A stretch of DNA of 64,000 nt from Pseudogymnoascus destructans. Its lineage: Eukaryota; Ascomycota; Leotiomycetes; Thelebolales; Thelebolaceae. Positions 32,923-43,800 of this stretch are shown one piece after another. The position numbers were made by a program, and so were the translations under genes. Every line of letters starts with the position of its first letter. Positions within the stretch are counted from its first letter, which is position 1. The DNA is taken from the NCBI RefSeq assembly GCF_001641265.1, contig NW_020167521.1, positions 2,046,001-2,110,000 of the forward strand. Direction: 5' to 3'. The notes under the pieces were generated by a model. It was not told the DNA's origin and made no database searches. It saw only the letters and a list, made by a program, of their open reading frames with translations.

Positions 32923-33788
32923 AGGGTAGAGTGGAGAGTAGATAGATAGAGATGAAGACGGATGAAGATTTCCCAGGTGCGAACACATACTTTTACGTTG
33001 TACGTACCTGTTGTTCCTCGGCACATGATGAACAAATATCCCCCTCCCCCTCGGTCCCCCGCCCCGCCCCGCCCCTCCCCACCGCGCCCCCCCCCGTCTC
33101 GGCGCCTGGTCGGCCACCCAGCCTCCATCCAAACACCTCATCCCCCCGCCAAGCCGCCTTGGATCAGCTGAGGCCTCCCAGCTTTCGTGCCCCCGGCTTG
33201 GCGGCTCCGCGGCTCCGCGGCGGTGCGGTGCGGTGCGTTGCCCGAGACACCTGCCTATCGACTTAATTTTACGGCGGCTACCTAGTGGTGATAGTGGTGA
33301 AATGAGTATGCAGCGCCGGGTGCGTGCGTGCTTGGCTGGCTTGGCTGTGCGATGTGCCTGAGGCCGGTGGGGGGCATGGGGCCCATGGGGGTGGCAATTG
33401 GGCTTGGGCCGGGGGGAAGAGTGGCATGTGAAATTCAAAATGGTGGTGGGATTGGGGATCTATGCGCTAAGAGGGGGAAATGCGGGGAGTGGATGGAGTG
33501 GATGGATATCGACGGGAGCGTGCCTGCCTGAGAAAGCGCAAGGGGGGGCTAGGAGAGGTAAGGTTGTGAGGTCTGCGAGATCTCGAGCGAGCTCATCTTT
33601 CTTCTATTTTGGAATGAGTGAGACGGCTGGCCGGATGAGACACTCATTTCAAAGGAGACGCAGGATGCCAAGTCTCAAGGTAAATTTTGTTTTGGATTGC
33701 AGCAGCCCGTCCAGAACGCTGGATGGATGATTTTTGATGCCACGTTTTGCATCGTTACCCGTTATAAACACAATATTTCTCTCCCCCC

Positions 33789-36074
33789 CTACTCATCCTC
33801 CTCCTCCTCCTCGTCAGACGACTCAACCACATCATCCATCTGCACATCCCCCCCTCCCTTCTTCCCCTTTCCCACCTTATCCTCCTCCCTCCTCCCCGCC
33901 TCCAGAATCCTCGCCTTCTCCTCCCTCTGCTTCCGCTGCCCTACAACATACGCCCCTAGCGGCGTCTTCTCCCACTCGAACCCCTTCAGGAAGCCCTCCA
34001 CCCCCGCGCGATTCCCGGGCGCAAACTCAACCTTCACACGCCTCTCCTCAACCCACCGCCCATTCGCCTCGATCTTCTGAACCAGGATCCCTAGCGCTGC
34101 ATTAACCTTGCCGTTCCGGTTCCCTGTCTTCGCACCGGCTTCTTTCAACCACCGCTTCAGCATCACAATCACCGGTAGCCCCAGCTCCGGCGCTGCAACG
34201 CTCGTAGACCATAGAACGAAGAATTCCCCCAGTAGCTCAACAACCTGCTCCCCAACGCCATCCTGGTAGACGCGTGTCCGCAAGTACGCTTTAGGCGCCT
34301 TATACGCCACCGAGAAGTCGAGCGGGCGCTGCGTAGATGACTTAGCGTGCTTCTTCATCTCCGCAGCGGAGAGGACCTCGAGCAGCAGAGGTGCGAGGGG
34401 GATGTACGTCCCAGTCGCGCGCGAGAGTCGCAGCAGCGAGCGCACGAGATGGAAGCGCAGGGGGAAGTACGTCGCGGTGGGGATGAGACGCATGGCGCCC
34501 AGTGTGACCTGGACAGCGGGGTAGATGAGGGCGCGGAGTTGTGATTCCTTTCCGCGCGCGGCCTCCTTGAGGGGCGAACAGTGCTCGGCGAGGACGCAGG
34601 ACCAGAAGTCGAGGGAGTGGATGTACTGCCAGTTGTAGATAGTCTTGTAGGACTCCTTGGCGTTGTTGGTGATGCTGCTGCGTAGGTGGATGGCGAGCTG
34701 GCGGATGAATGTGAAGCCGGTCGTGTAGCCGATTGTAGGATCCAGACCCCAGAGCTCGGCGGCAGAGTTCTTCATCAGGTTTATGCCTTGGATCGTGTGG
34801 ATGGTCGTGTTGCGCGCGCCCTTGACGAGGCCTTGGTAGACGGTCTTGAGGACGGCTTCGCGGAGGCCGGCGTCGCCGATCACGGCGAGGCGGCGCACGA
34901 CAAGGAAGGCGGTGATGCGAGTGGCTTCGCTGCTGGAGGCGTCGGACCAGATGTCCACGACGGTCTTGACGATGCCCTTGAGCACCTTCTTGAAGGGAAG
35001 GAGGTATGGGAGGAGGGGGTTGATCGTCGAGAGGGTCAGCTTGAGGGTCGCCTCGTCCGATAGGGTCGTGAGCAGATGCTGGACGGAGGTCGTGTGAGAC
35101 TTGAGCAGCGGCGTGAGGGTCTTGAACTTCTTCGAGTCGGTCGAGACGCGGATCTTGCCCGCTGCGCTCTCCTTCACGGGGAGATGGTGCTGCAGGACCT
35201 CGGGGACGAGCTGGAGAGTGACGACGAGAAGTTGGTGGTAGACCTCGGGATTCGTAATCGTGTATTTGTAGTCCTTGCCCTCATCCTCGTTGACGTGTGC
35301 AGCCGCTCTGAAAGCGAGGACAACCTGTCGCATCGCTCGTAACGAGTGCTGCTCAGACATTGCCTTCTTCCACTTAGCGACCATCTCCTTTGTGACCTCA
35401 GTCTCGTCGAGCATCTGCTCTTCAGACTCCTCATCTACCTCCATCTCCTCAGCCTCAGCCTTAGCCTTCTTGCTCTTTCTCGACTTCTTCTTAGGCCTCT
35501 CCTCCTCCTCCTCACTGCCGCTAAGTCCATCGACCTCGGCCAGATCGGCATCCTCGTCGAAATCCAGTGTCTCGGGGTCATTCTCCTTAAGGTATTTGTA
35601 GAATTCCGGGTCCTTCTCTGCCAGTGCCTCCATAGCCTCCTTGCTCATTCCCATATCCTCATCCTCGTCCTCACTGCCCTCATCATCGCTAGCAACCGGT
35701 GCCTCCTCGTACGAGGCATCAGAGGAGTCGCCCTCATCCTCCTTCTCCGCCTGCGGCTCAGAGCGCTTCCTCTTCCCAAGTGCCTTCTTTGCATTCTTCT
35801 TGGCCAATTTCTCCGGGACCTCGAACCCCCCAGCAAAGAAATCATCCACGCTCATCTGACCGAAAGGATCGGCCTTGGGCTCAGGCGCACCCTCCTCTCC
35901 ATCCTCCGCCTTGCCTTTGCCTAAGAACTCGGCATCCTTCGCATTCCTCAGCGCCCTCTTCTCTTTGATCTGCACCTTTTGCTTGATCTTCGCGCCCACC
36001 TTGCGGCGCTCAAGCGAGTCCTTCAAGTGGTTCTTCTCGAACTTACGAGTTGCTTTCTTGCTCGTCTTCGCCAT
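33789..36074 (-). CDS. noc2: Nucleolar complex protein 2 (60S ribosome assembly)
   Basis: Intronless gene for a 761-aa Noc2 homologue, which with Noc1 and Noc3 moves pre-60S ribosomal particles from nucleolus to nucleoplasm. The N-terminus is highly basic (KKATRKFEKNHLKDSLERRK), followed by a region with alternating acidic runs and Lys-rich clusters (about 85-235). The Noc2 family domain, made of helical repeats, follows from about 260 to 680 and includes TTIHTIQGINLMKN, TGFTFIRQLAIHLR and YNWQYIHSLDFWSCVL. It ends in an acidic tail (SSDEEEEEDE). The start is the ATG at 36072-36074, giving the family N-terminus. Length is normal. The open frame of 2.3 kb again shows the absence of indel noise here. 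Confidence 0.95.
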   Translation of the reverse strand: MAKTSKKATRKFEKNHLKDSLERRKVGAKIKQKVQIKEKRALRNAKDAEFLGKGKAEDGEEGAPEPKADPFGQMSVDDFFAGGFEVPEKLAKKNAKKALGKRKRSEPQAEKEDEGDSSDASYEEAPVASDDEGSEDEDEDMGMSKEAMEALAEKDPEFYKYLKENDPETLDFDEDADLAEVDGLSGSEEEEERPKKKSRKSKKAKAEAEEMEVDEESEEQMLDETEVTKEMVAKWKKAMSEQHSLRAMRQVVLAFRAAAHVNEDEGKDYKYTITNPEVYHQLLVVTLQLVPEVLQHHLPVKESAAGKIRVSTDSKKFKTLTPLLKSHTTSVQHLLTTLSDEATLKLTLSTINPLLPYLLPFKKVLKGIVKTVVDIWSDASSSEATRITAFLVVRRLAVIGDAGLREAVLKTVYQGLVKGARNTTIHTIQGINLMKNSAAELWGLDPTIGYTTGFTFIRQLAIHLRSSITNNAKESYKTIYNWQYIHSLDFWSCVLAEHCSPLKEAARGKESQLRALIYPAVQVTLGAMRLIPTATYFPLRFHLVRSLLRLSRATGTYIPLAPLLLEVLSAAEMKKHAKSSTQRPLDFSVAYKAPKAYLRTRVYQDGVGEQVVELLGEFFVLWSTSVAAPELGLPVIVMLKRWLKEAGAKTGNRNGKVNAALGILVQKIEANGRWVEERRVKVEFAPGNRAGVEGFLKGFEWEKTPLGAYVVGQRKQREEKARILEAGRREEDKVGKGKKGGGDVQMDDVVESSDEEEEEDE

Positions 36075-36341
36075 TGTTGTGGTTGCGGGAGAGGGAAATG
36101 TGGTTTTCGAGGTTTTGCGTTCCTGACAGGGCTCAATCGCAGCCTTTGCAGAAAAATGTTATGGGGAATTATTTATCGCGACGCTAATCGAGCTAGATCG
36201 GGCTAGCGCTGACGGCAGAATCGCAGACCGCCCGAACGGTCGCTCTGGCCCATGGGTGCCTTTGGCTTCACGAAGGAGGGATGTGAGAGTTGAATACTTT
36301 AAGTTTGAGCTTCTTTAATAATCTACTGCGAATATACTGTC
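36075..36341. other. Divergent promoter region, noc2 and vps28
   Basis: About 270 bp between divergent starts; no gene. It must hold both promoters. Confidence 0.5.
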
Positions 36342-37153
36342 ATGTATCCGAATAAGCAGGCGTACGCGCCGACCCCGCATAGCTATATTCCAAATACCGC
36401 TCTTTCTGCCACTGTGAACCTCGACGAAGTAAGGGCGCCCCTCCCCATTAACGAGAGCCAACAAGCTAACTTGCGCACAGGAAATTAAACTTGCGACCAC
36501 GCGCGCTGAGAGAGACCTGCAGGACTCGCTTGCAGAAGTCTTCAGCATTATTATCACGCTTGACGAGCTGGAGAAGGCGTATCTCAAGGATGCGATCCCC
36601 GAAGCGGACTACACGGAGATATGCGACAGGCTACTGAAGCAGTACAAGGCGATCCTGACGGACGAGACCGTGGCCAAGGAATTTGTTGACCTCGAGACCT
36701 TCAAGTACGAGTGGGATGTATGTATTGCGAGTTCAAAGAGACAAGGTCTGAGCATTCGGCTGATTCTTCTAGATGGAGGTACCTCGGGCTACAGAGAGGA
36801 TACGAATCGGCCTCCCTTCCACGGTTACCGCACCGACTCATGCAGCGACAAGTGGGAATACCGGGGCCAATGGAAGTCTGATCCTGGAAGCGACGCAGGA
36901 TTTCATCACATTCTTGGACGCACTCAAGCTGGGGCTGCTCGCGAAAGACCAGCTCCACCCGCTGCTCTCGGACGTAATACAGTCTGTCAACAAAGTTACA
37001 GACAGAGACTTTGAGGGGAGGGGCAAGATCGTACAGTGGCTCATTTCCCTCAACCAGATGAAGGCGACAGAGGAACTGGGCGAGGATCACGCCAGGGAGC
37101 TAGAGCTGGACATGAACGCAGCGTATCAGGGATTCAAGGCGACGCTGAACTGA
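36342..37153 (+). CDS. vps28: ESCRT-I subunit Vps28
   Basis: Endosomal sorting subunit that joins Vps23 and Vps37 in ESCRT-I and links to ESCRT-II through its C-terminal domain. Exons 36342-36428, 36481-36717 and 36773-37153, introns of 52 and 55 nt; 234 aa. The N-terminal part is PTPHSYIPNTALSATVNLDE. The Vps28 core follows (ERDLQDSLAEVFSIIITLDELEKAYLKD, EADYTEICDRLLKQYK), then a basic/Ala-Thr linker, then the C-terminal four-helix domain (ATQDFITFLDALKL, HPLLSDVIQSVNKV, GKIVQWLISLNQM). All splice junctions are in frame with GT-AG ends. Length is normal. Confidence 0.93.
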
Positions 37154-37371
37154 CCGAAACGTGTGACAGACAACAGACACTGTGCAGCTGATTTGTACTT
37201 TGGTATTCTGCATAGCGTGGCGCTGGGAATGACCTGGGAATACCTTGGACTTGCCTGGGTAGTATACCCAGGGAGTAATTGCTGGGAATTGCCTGACACT
37301 AGGCCGCCTATCATGGCCCGCAACAGGGCGCGGGACGTAGATAGCCGTTCGTAGCCACTAGGTCCCCTCCC
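37154..37371. other. Convergent intergenic gap, vps28 and mdm12
   Basis: Shared 3' flank of convergent genes; nothing else seen. Confidence 0.5.
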
Positions 37372-38613
37372 TCAGACCAGAAAAGTCCAGAAGCTGGGGT
37401 ATACAAATTCATCCTCAAAGATGCGCCTGACCTGTTCCAAGACAAACTTCTCGACCTTGCCCACATTCTTCAGAACCTGCTTTCCGTTCTCCCGCTGGCC
37501 TATCTCACTCTCGACCTTGATTTCCTGTAGGAGCCCCCCCATTTTCAGACCGTTAGGGGTGCCCGCAGGGTCATCCAAATCTTCGGGCCCAATGGCATTC
37601 AACGCATCTTCGTGTGACAAAAAACAAAAGTGGGCCTTCTTCCTGATGTATGCCAACACTGCCACGCCATCGAATGAGAGCCCGGTAATGTTGAGTTTCA
37701 GAGGGATTCCGACAAAACTGGGCATGGGATAGTCCAACAGGATCTCCGCAGTGAGTGACAGCCTGATGTCGCCGGAGTAACGGACGCGGAAGACGGTCTG
37801 GAGGTCTTCGACACGGGGCTCCTTGAAGCGACGTGGGGGTGAGGTTGGCTCGTCGTCGATGGCTTCGTCCAGCAGACCATCCTGCGTGGGAGGACGTGTG
37901 CCGGGTGGCGAGAATGTCGACACGCTCCCCCGCTCCAAGGCCTGTTGGGCAGCATCCCCGATGGAGGGGGCCATTGAGCTGCCACTTGCAGAGTGATGGT
38001 GGCTGATTCTGCGATTTCCTGATTGGGCGCTGTGATCCGGCCAGCCATGAGGAAGGTGTGCCCCCGCCACCGCTGCAAGAGGGGTCTGAGTCCCCGAGAG
38101 GCCAGAAGCAAGATGGGAATGAAAGTAGTTAAGATTTGAAGTACCTCCTGATATGCCGGGGGTGTGTGGGCCGAAGAACGAATTTCCCTGCTCTGAAGGT
38201 TGCAGACCTCGCGTCCCAGTAAACCGTGTGTCAGCGTAGAGAGAAGAGCTCCTGTCATGAGGCGGTCTGCTGGATCTCGCCTCTCTGTCGGTTCGCCGTC
38301 TCTCCCTAAGTGTGCGGGCTTCATGGGTGGTGGTGGGTGGCTTCCAGCCTACATCATCACCTCCCGCCTCCTCATCAGAGGCTGACTCCTCATCATTTTC
38401 CCCGTAGAAATCGGCCAATGGGTCACAGATGTCCTTGAGCTCTATCTCCGGGGCCACCGAACCGAATTCAAATGTATGGACCTTGACCGACTTGATGAAC
38501 CGGGGTAAAGTCACTGTCTGAAATCTGTCATGAATGAACGTGCGGATCGTCTCCGCCAAGGCAATTCCGTCAGGGCCAGATGTGACGGTTTCCCAGTTGA
38601 GATCAATGGACAT
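37372..38613 (-). CDS. mdm12: ERMES subunit Mdm12
   Basis: Component of the ER-mitochondria encounter structure (with Mmm1, Mdm10, Mdm34), carrying an SMP lipid-transfer domain; it supports mitochondrial shape and phospholipid exchange. The frame gives 413 aa. The start is the ATG at 38613, which yields the family N-terminus MSIDLNWE; extending five codons upstream would need TTG. The SMP domain is split as usual by a long variable insert: N-terminal part to about residue 80 (FGSVAPEIELKDICDPLADFY), a disordered Ser/Pro/Gly/His-rich insert (about 80-260), then the C-terminal part (LQTVFRVRYSGDIRLSLTAE, LPLKLNITGL-like, VEKFVLEQVRRIFEDEFVYP). No intron. Length is typical. Confidence 0.95.
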   Translation of the reverse strand: MSIDLNWETVTSGPDGIALAETIRTFIHDRFQTVTLPRFIKSVKVHTFEFGSVAPEIELKDICDPLADFYGENDEESASDEEAGGDDVGWKPPTTTHEARTLRERRRTDREARSSRPPHDRSSSLYADTRFTGTRGLQPSEQGNSFFGPHTPGISGGTSNLNYFHSHLASGLSGTQTPLAAVAGAHLPHGWPDHSAQSGNRRISHHHSASGSSMAPSIGDAAQQALERGSVSTFSPPGTRPPTQDGLLDEAIDDEPTSPPRRFKEPRVEDLQTVFRVRYSGDIRLSLTAEILLDYPMPSFVGIPLKLNITGLSFDGVAVLAYIRKKAHFCFLSHEDALNAIGPEDLDDPAGTPNGLKMGGLLQEIKVESEIGQRENGKQVLKNVGKVEKFVLEQVRRIFEDEFVYPSFWTFLV

Positions 38614-40491
38614 CTGGTAGCTTGACAATTGTCATCACCTAGTTGTGGAGTTATGTGTTGGAAGTGTCAGTGTGAAATGTTGCTATCGCTGCTTTAGAGT
38701 GGGTATGTGGTCACGTGAAATATAGCAAGGTGCGCCTCTGGAGACGCAGGGCCACTGATAGGGCCGCCGCCAGCAGGGTTCTAGCCGCCGATAGTTGGGC
38801 GCCTCGAGATTCGACTATCTGATAATTACGGACACCCCATACTGCTGTAAACGAGCTAAATGGCAAAATGTGATGAATTACGGAAAAACTGCAAGGGCAA
38901 CGGGATCATACGCGAGCGTTGTAGTATCATGTTCCCTTGCATTCCAAGCGGGGGTAGCTCTGGAGTCACCTTCATTTCTTCTGAATGTTGCCCTGTTGTA
39001 CTTCTACATCTACCTGTCTATTTGACACTTATGTGAGCTCGATCCCATCATTTCTGCAACTTCAGCCGGCTTGGAGCAAGGATCTGGCAGACTATCTATC
39101 GTCAAACCCCTCCTCTCTGCACCAGTTATCACCAACATCATCAAAGCAAATTGTGCCGTCAAAAGCATCGGGTCCACCAGAACTCCTCCAAGCGACCCCA
39201 CTGGGCAGACCAAGCAAATTGGGCGTTGATCTGGATACCGCAGCAGCTGAAAAATGCCCTCAAAGCATTCCATTATCCAACATCCAACAGACTCCACCGG
39301 GTTAGTGTGGGCAGATCTCGGACGCCGCGTTCCTGTGAATTTGGGGGCCGAATACTTCGCCATCATGAGGTGCTCTGACCCTTCTCGCTTGCTCTGATGT
39401 AAAAAATTATTTCTCGGAATGCCGCGAAGGGGAAATGCCTCGAATGCGCTTTCGTGTCGTCCTACCCAATGGCGGACGCCTCGTCGCGGCATAGCCGCCC
39501 GGCACGCTGCAACAGCAATCTTAAACGAGCTCTCCTCCTCCAACCACATTATGCTGCCAACTGTGCATGAGAAATATCACATGATTGACATTTTATGCGA
39601 CCCAGGCAGGGTTGAGGGGCCACGCCCGCAGCATTCCCCCAACGCAAATAGAATTTCCATTTTATCTGAATAACATTGGTCGGGGAGAAATGGGTTGCCA
39701 TCCGCCCAAAATCACTTTATGTATTCATCTTTGACGGAACGGGGGATCCGCGAGACTACTGTGGCCGGCAAGCAAGAGACGGCTTCAGCCGGTGTCCAGC
39801 ATGATGCAGCGGGTACTACCTTCCTTCCCTCCCTCCCGTCTTCTCGTTTGCATCTCGTTGCATCTCGTTCCCATTTCAGTCACCGGCCCCACCGAACTTT
39901 TCGCCCACGTCGGCTGTCGCCGCTGTCAGACGGCTCTCGTATCACTGGCACGTTGCACCCGCGTCCATGACCCTAGCAGCAGGTACTGTGCTGCTTGTGG
40001 GGGATCAGGCGGCAGTTGCAGCGCTCACTTGCCATTTGCTCGGGGATGAGAAGGGGGTCAAAAACACAAATTTATTATCCAACTTTGCCCTGTCTGGCTC
40101 TATGTGAAAAGAGAGTTATTCGACTCGGGTTTGCTAAAGAATGTTCAAAATAAATGTGCCCCTATGGGACACGATGTGAATTATTGGTGAGCGTGTCGTG
40201 CAGAACAGACGGAATATCCGTAACAACGCGGCAGCCCTAAAGATGCTTGCGCCACTGACCGTGGCGGAAAATAAACAGCAGATATCCACTCAAACGATGC
40301 CAGTTTTCCCATAACCAAACTCCTTTAAAAATGCCGATGGCGTGCTTGTATGCGAGACTGTTCCACCACCGAGAATTATAACCCATAGTGAAGCTTATAA
40401 AAGGTTGAGTGGTCCGGACCAGAGATGCAAAAGTTGATTCCCAAGCCCGAAGAGCTGCGCGTGGCCGCAACAATGTAGCATAATTCAGCTA
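38614..40491. other. Intergenic region, no supportable gene
   Basis: About 1.9 kb. A 179-codon minus-strand frame at 39010-39549 has no family features or sensible start, and overlapping plus frames are equally long, so I take none. The promoter of mdm12 lies at the left end. Confidence 0.5.
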
Positions 40492-40809
40492 TTAAGACTC
40501 TTCGGCCTTCTTCTCGCACCTGTCGCACAGTTCTGCATGAGGAGCGGTAATATATCTCAACCGTTTGCACTTCTCAGGCTCGGTTTTGCATCCTGAAGTC
40601 TTGGCCCAATTTATTATTGCATGCCCACATCCATAGGTGTGCGTTATTTTCTGACACATGATGCTGGGTGTTACTCTGAGCGATGCACCTGAGTGTGTAG
40701 GTTCGGTGAGATTCTGGCTTGGTTTGAACTGGGCTACAACGTCAGAATATTCTAGTCTAGGTGAAGAGAGTGGAACGGTTGGAGTCCCCCACCCCGAAGC
40801 AGTGGCCAT
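40492..40809 (-). CDS. Small conserved-type protein with Cys/His pairs
   Basis: Open frame of 105 codons from the ATG at 40809 (GCCATGGCC-like context on its strand). The N-terminal half is Ser/Pro/Thr-rich. From residue about 51 comes MCQKITHTYGCGHAIINW and then further cysteines in TSGCK, EKCKR and HAELCDRCEKK. The pattern (C, HxYxCGH, then paired Cys) resembles small uncharacterised Pezizomycotina proteins that begin MCQK..H.Y.CGH and probably bind zinc. No signal peptide. Function unknown. The start could also be the internal Met at residue 51. Confidence 0.6.
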   Translation of the reverse strand: MATASGWGTPTVPLSSPRLEYSDVVAQFKPSQNLTEPTHSGASLRVTPSIMCQKITHTYGCGHAIINWAKTSGCKTEPEKCKRLRYITAPHAELCDRCEKKAEES

Positions 40810-43800
40810 GGTAGTTAGAGAGCATGAGAACTATACATACTATATGATATTATTCGTGGTCTACCGATTTGGATATGTGTAGTGGTGGTGAGCTCGTGGG
40901 TTTGCCTTGAGAGTGGGAACCTTGAGAGGAGGTTGGACGAGATATTTTTCTTCGTTCGCAATGGTCGAACGAGAACATGAATTCAGAGGAGACAATGGCT
41001 TGGTTTATAAGGTATTCCCCAGCATTCCGAGGGGCCGGGTATTGGTCTGTATGAATTCAGTCCAAGTAGTTGTTTGCCATTCCTTGTGGGATGTTGAGTG
41101 CGTCGATGAGAAATATGCCTGTCCTGTCCAACGGCCGTGTGCCTTATTGGTGGTTGTTTGTCTCTCAAGTTCTTAGTGCCAATGTGATGAATGAAATGAG
41201 GAGTTAGATGCAGCCATTGATATTATCACGCAAGGCTATGTATGTAGTAGGGTATAATATATCAATCAGCCCCCAGGGAGAGAGAGTACTGTGAGAGGGA
41301 AAAGGGAGAGGAGGGAGGAAGAAGCACACAAGTGTGGACATGGAGGACCTTGTAAGTATATGGATAGTATTTGTACATGGAATGCCTTTTTAGGGCAGAA
41401 AGAATTGACAGCCGATAAGGTTGTTGGCAAGAGGCCAGGTAGTGAGTGGATGTATTGATAGAGGAGGATAGTCGAATAAGAGAAGAGTATTAGAGAAATG
41501 ATAGTCTGCAGTATCAGGGAAGGATGACAGTGTTCAATGTGGGGTAGTGGAGGGGGAAGGAAGAGAGGGTCGGATAGTTGTAGGGGTATAATAGAGAGAC
41601 GGAGCCAGTCCTAGAGCTCATCGTCGCCGAGAAACCAGGTATTCCTCACCCCGTCTATCCACCAACAGCACATACCACATTCACTGTACTAGTAGCACTA
41701 ACAGCAGCTAAGAGCACTAAACAATACTGTAACAGTACTAACTAACAGCACTAACTTAACTACTCTAGAGAACCAGGGGAACATTCAAGCTACTGCTGCT
41801 TTAATGTACTCTATGCACTCTTACTGTGGTCTACTGCTGCACTCAAATGCACTGCACCCGCGAAGAGAGACAACAAACAGCATGAATATCGACTATCATT
41901 GTTGGTAATGTACTCTTTGCTCTCCCCGACTCGACTAGGACATGCAGCATCCCACATAAATCATTTGTATTTTATTTCACGGTATTTTACGGTATTTCAC
42001 GGGATTTTAACTTCAATTTCAATTTCAATTATTTCAATTATTTCTATTATTCTATTCTCCCTTCCCTCTCCCTCGCCAAATACAGCAAGAACGATAGATA
42101 GATGCTCCGCTCGGACGATCGAACTAGGGGCGCCTTCCTAGAGACAGAGCGAGCATCCGGATGATGTAACGCTGGACGACATGCAGACTGCATATGCTCT
42201 GTGCTGGACATCCCCGGCCTCATGCTAGGCCTTCAAAACTGGTCACTGTGGCGGGGACAACAAACATTCCACACGTCTTCTTTCAACCGCGATATTGCCC
42301 AGGTACTTCTCTTGATACTTCTGATATACCCTTCGGGATCTCGCCGCCTCGACGCTTCGCGGCTGACCCATGGCGCCAGGCCAAGGGTGCCATGTGCGTT
42401 CCTATTAGCTGCTCCTCGATCGCGGCGCTTAGAACCTCCTTCCCCCCTCCTCGTCTCCTCTCCCCTCCTCGTCTGCCTCTCCTCGCCAACGCCTTTCTCG
42501 ACACGGTAAGCTCTTACCAACAACTCCCAGCCAGAGACGGCTAGACTTCCGCAGATGCTCGTGCTTCAAAGTACTGGACTAAGTATTCTCCCCCCGGGAA
42601 GGGGGAAGCCTGCACCCGGCGGAGATCTCGCAGTGTGACAAGACGTTCCCTTCTCATCTCTCTTCCATACCTTGTCAACGCTCACCAGACCGCGTCACGG
42701 AAGAAACCCAAGGTACTTGGGCGTTACTTCGCTCTCGTCTCTGACCCCCAATCGACGTGCAAGGACGGCGTAAATGTCCGTTCTTGAAATTGATAAAGCA
42801 TCATTGGGTGACTCTACTATTGGTTGCCGCTGACATTTTCATCCAACACACGGTTACGAGGCATATGTTGTGGGTTGCATTCTTCACATCAAAAGGTCCG
42901 AACCGTGGCCGCATAGCTTACGGCTCACGCACGAAAGCCGTTATATGGAGATCCCTCAATCTTTTAGCCATCTACGCCGTTTGTTTGTGAAACTCGAGAT
43001 TTTTTAGATTACTTGGCGGGCAGTTTTCAGTTCCTGACGCGAAAGGACGCAAGGGCGACGACGACATGACAGGTAGCATGCCCGGCCGGCACTGCATCAT
43101 TCCAACAATGCGAGCAAACTGAAACCGTGATAGCCCCCGCCTCCAATGATGACCGCCGCTCTAAGCACTCTCAAGAGCTTTCCCCTGTCCCCTGGGCAAG
43201 CGTGCAAGCATCAAACGGCTGAACCGCAGGTGGGCGATCAGTTAGTGGCACAATAACGCGGACGACAACCCATCTCATGTTTGCAGCACCTCGTTTACTG
43301 GGGGGGGGGGGCAAAAACGCGACTGTTGTAAGACCCCCGCTCCCATGCACATGTGGAGAGGCCGGCTGAGAGACGACGACGGATGAAGAGAGGCCGCCAC
43401 CTGTCTGATTCCGGTGATCCCCCTACTCTGCCGCAGCACGGCACAGAAATATTGTACACTCCACTCCGTATGTAGTTGTCTCGGGGCCAGGCAGAGTCGG
43501 TTCCTTCCCACATCTGTGCATGCCGGGCGTCTGACGACCAGGTTCATAAACGCGACATTATTATGGTCTGATCTGCTATAGTGCTTGCCAATGTTAGTGG
43601 TCGCAATTAAATGGGTCTGTCAGCTCAAGGGTTGAACGGCTCGTTGATTGTTGCGCATGCAACAGGAGAAAGGTGATTGATGTTCAATGGTAACGGTTAA
43701 TCTAGGTTTTGCGGATGGACGCTGACGCAATCACCGCTGCTATCGATAAAGAAAACAAGTGACATGTCCCTTTCTTTTTTCCAGCGAAGCCGAAAAAGTT

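Larger units (their letters stand above)
28399..33788. other. 5.4-kb gene-poor upstream region rich in simple repeats
   Basis: No gene I can support, in spite of many short frames in C-rich or G-rich text. It lies between the start of the HMG-box gene and the 3' end of noc2. Pyrimidine-rich stretches on plus run from about 29100 to 29700. Tandem arrays sit at 30601-30711, 31701-31728, 32230-32370 and 32875-32922, and C-runs at 33040-33110. It may serve as a long promoter/leader for the HMG gene. Confidence 0.5.

Noticed and set aside
39010..39549. 179-codon minus-strand frame
   Set aside because: No conserved motif, and equally long frames overlap on plus; likely chance in GC-balanced sequence.
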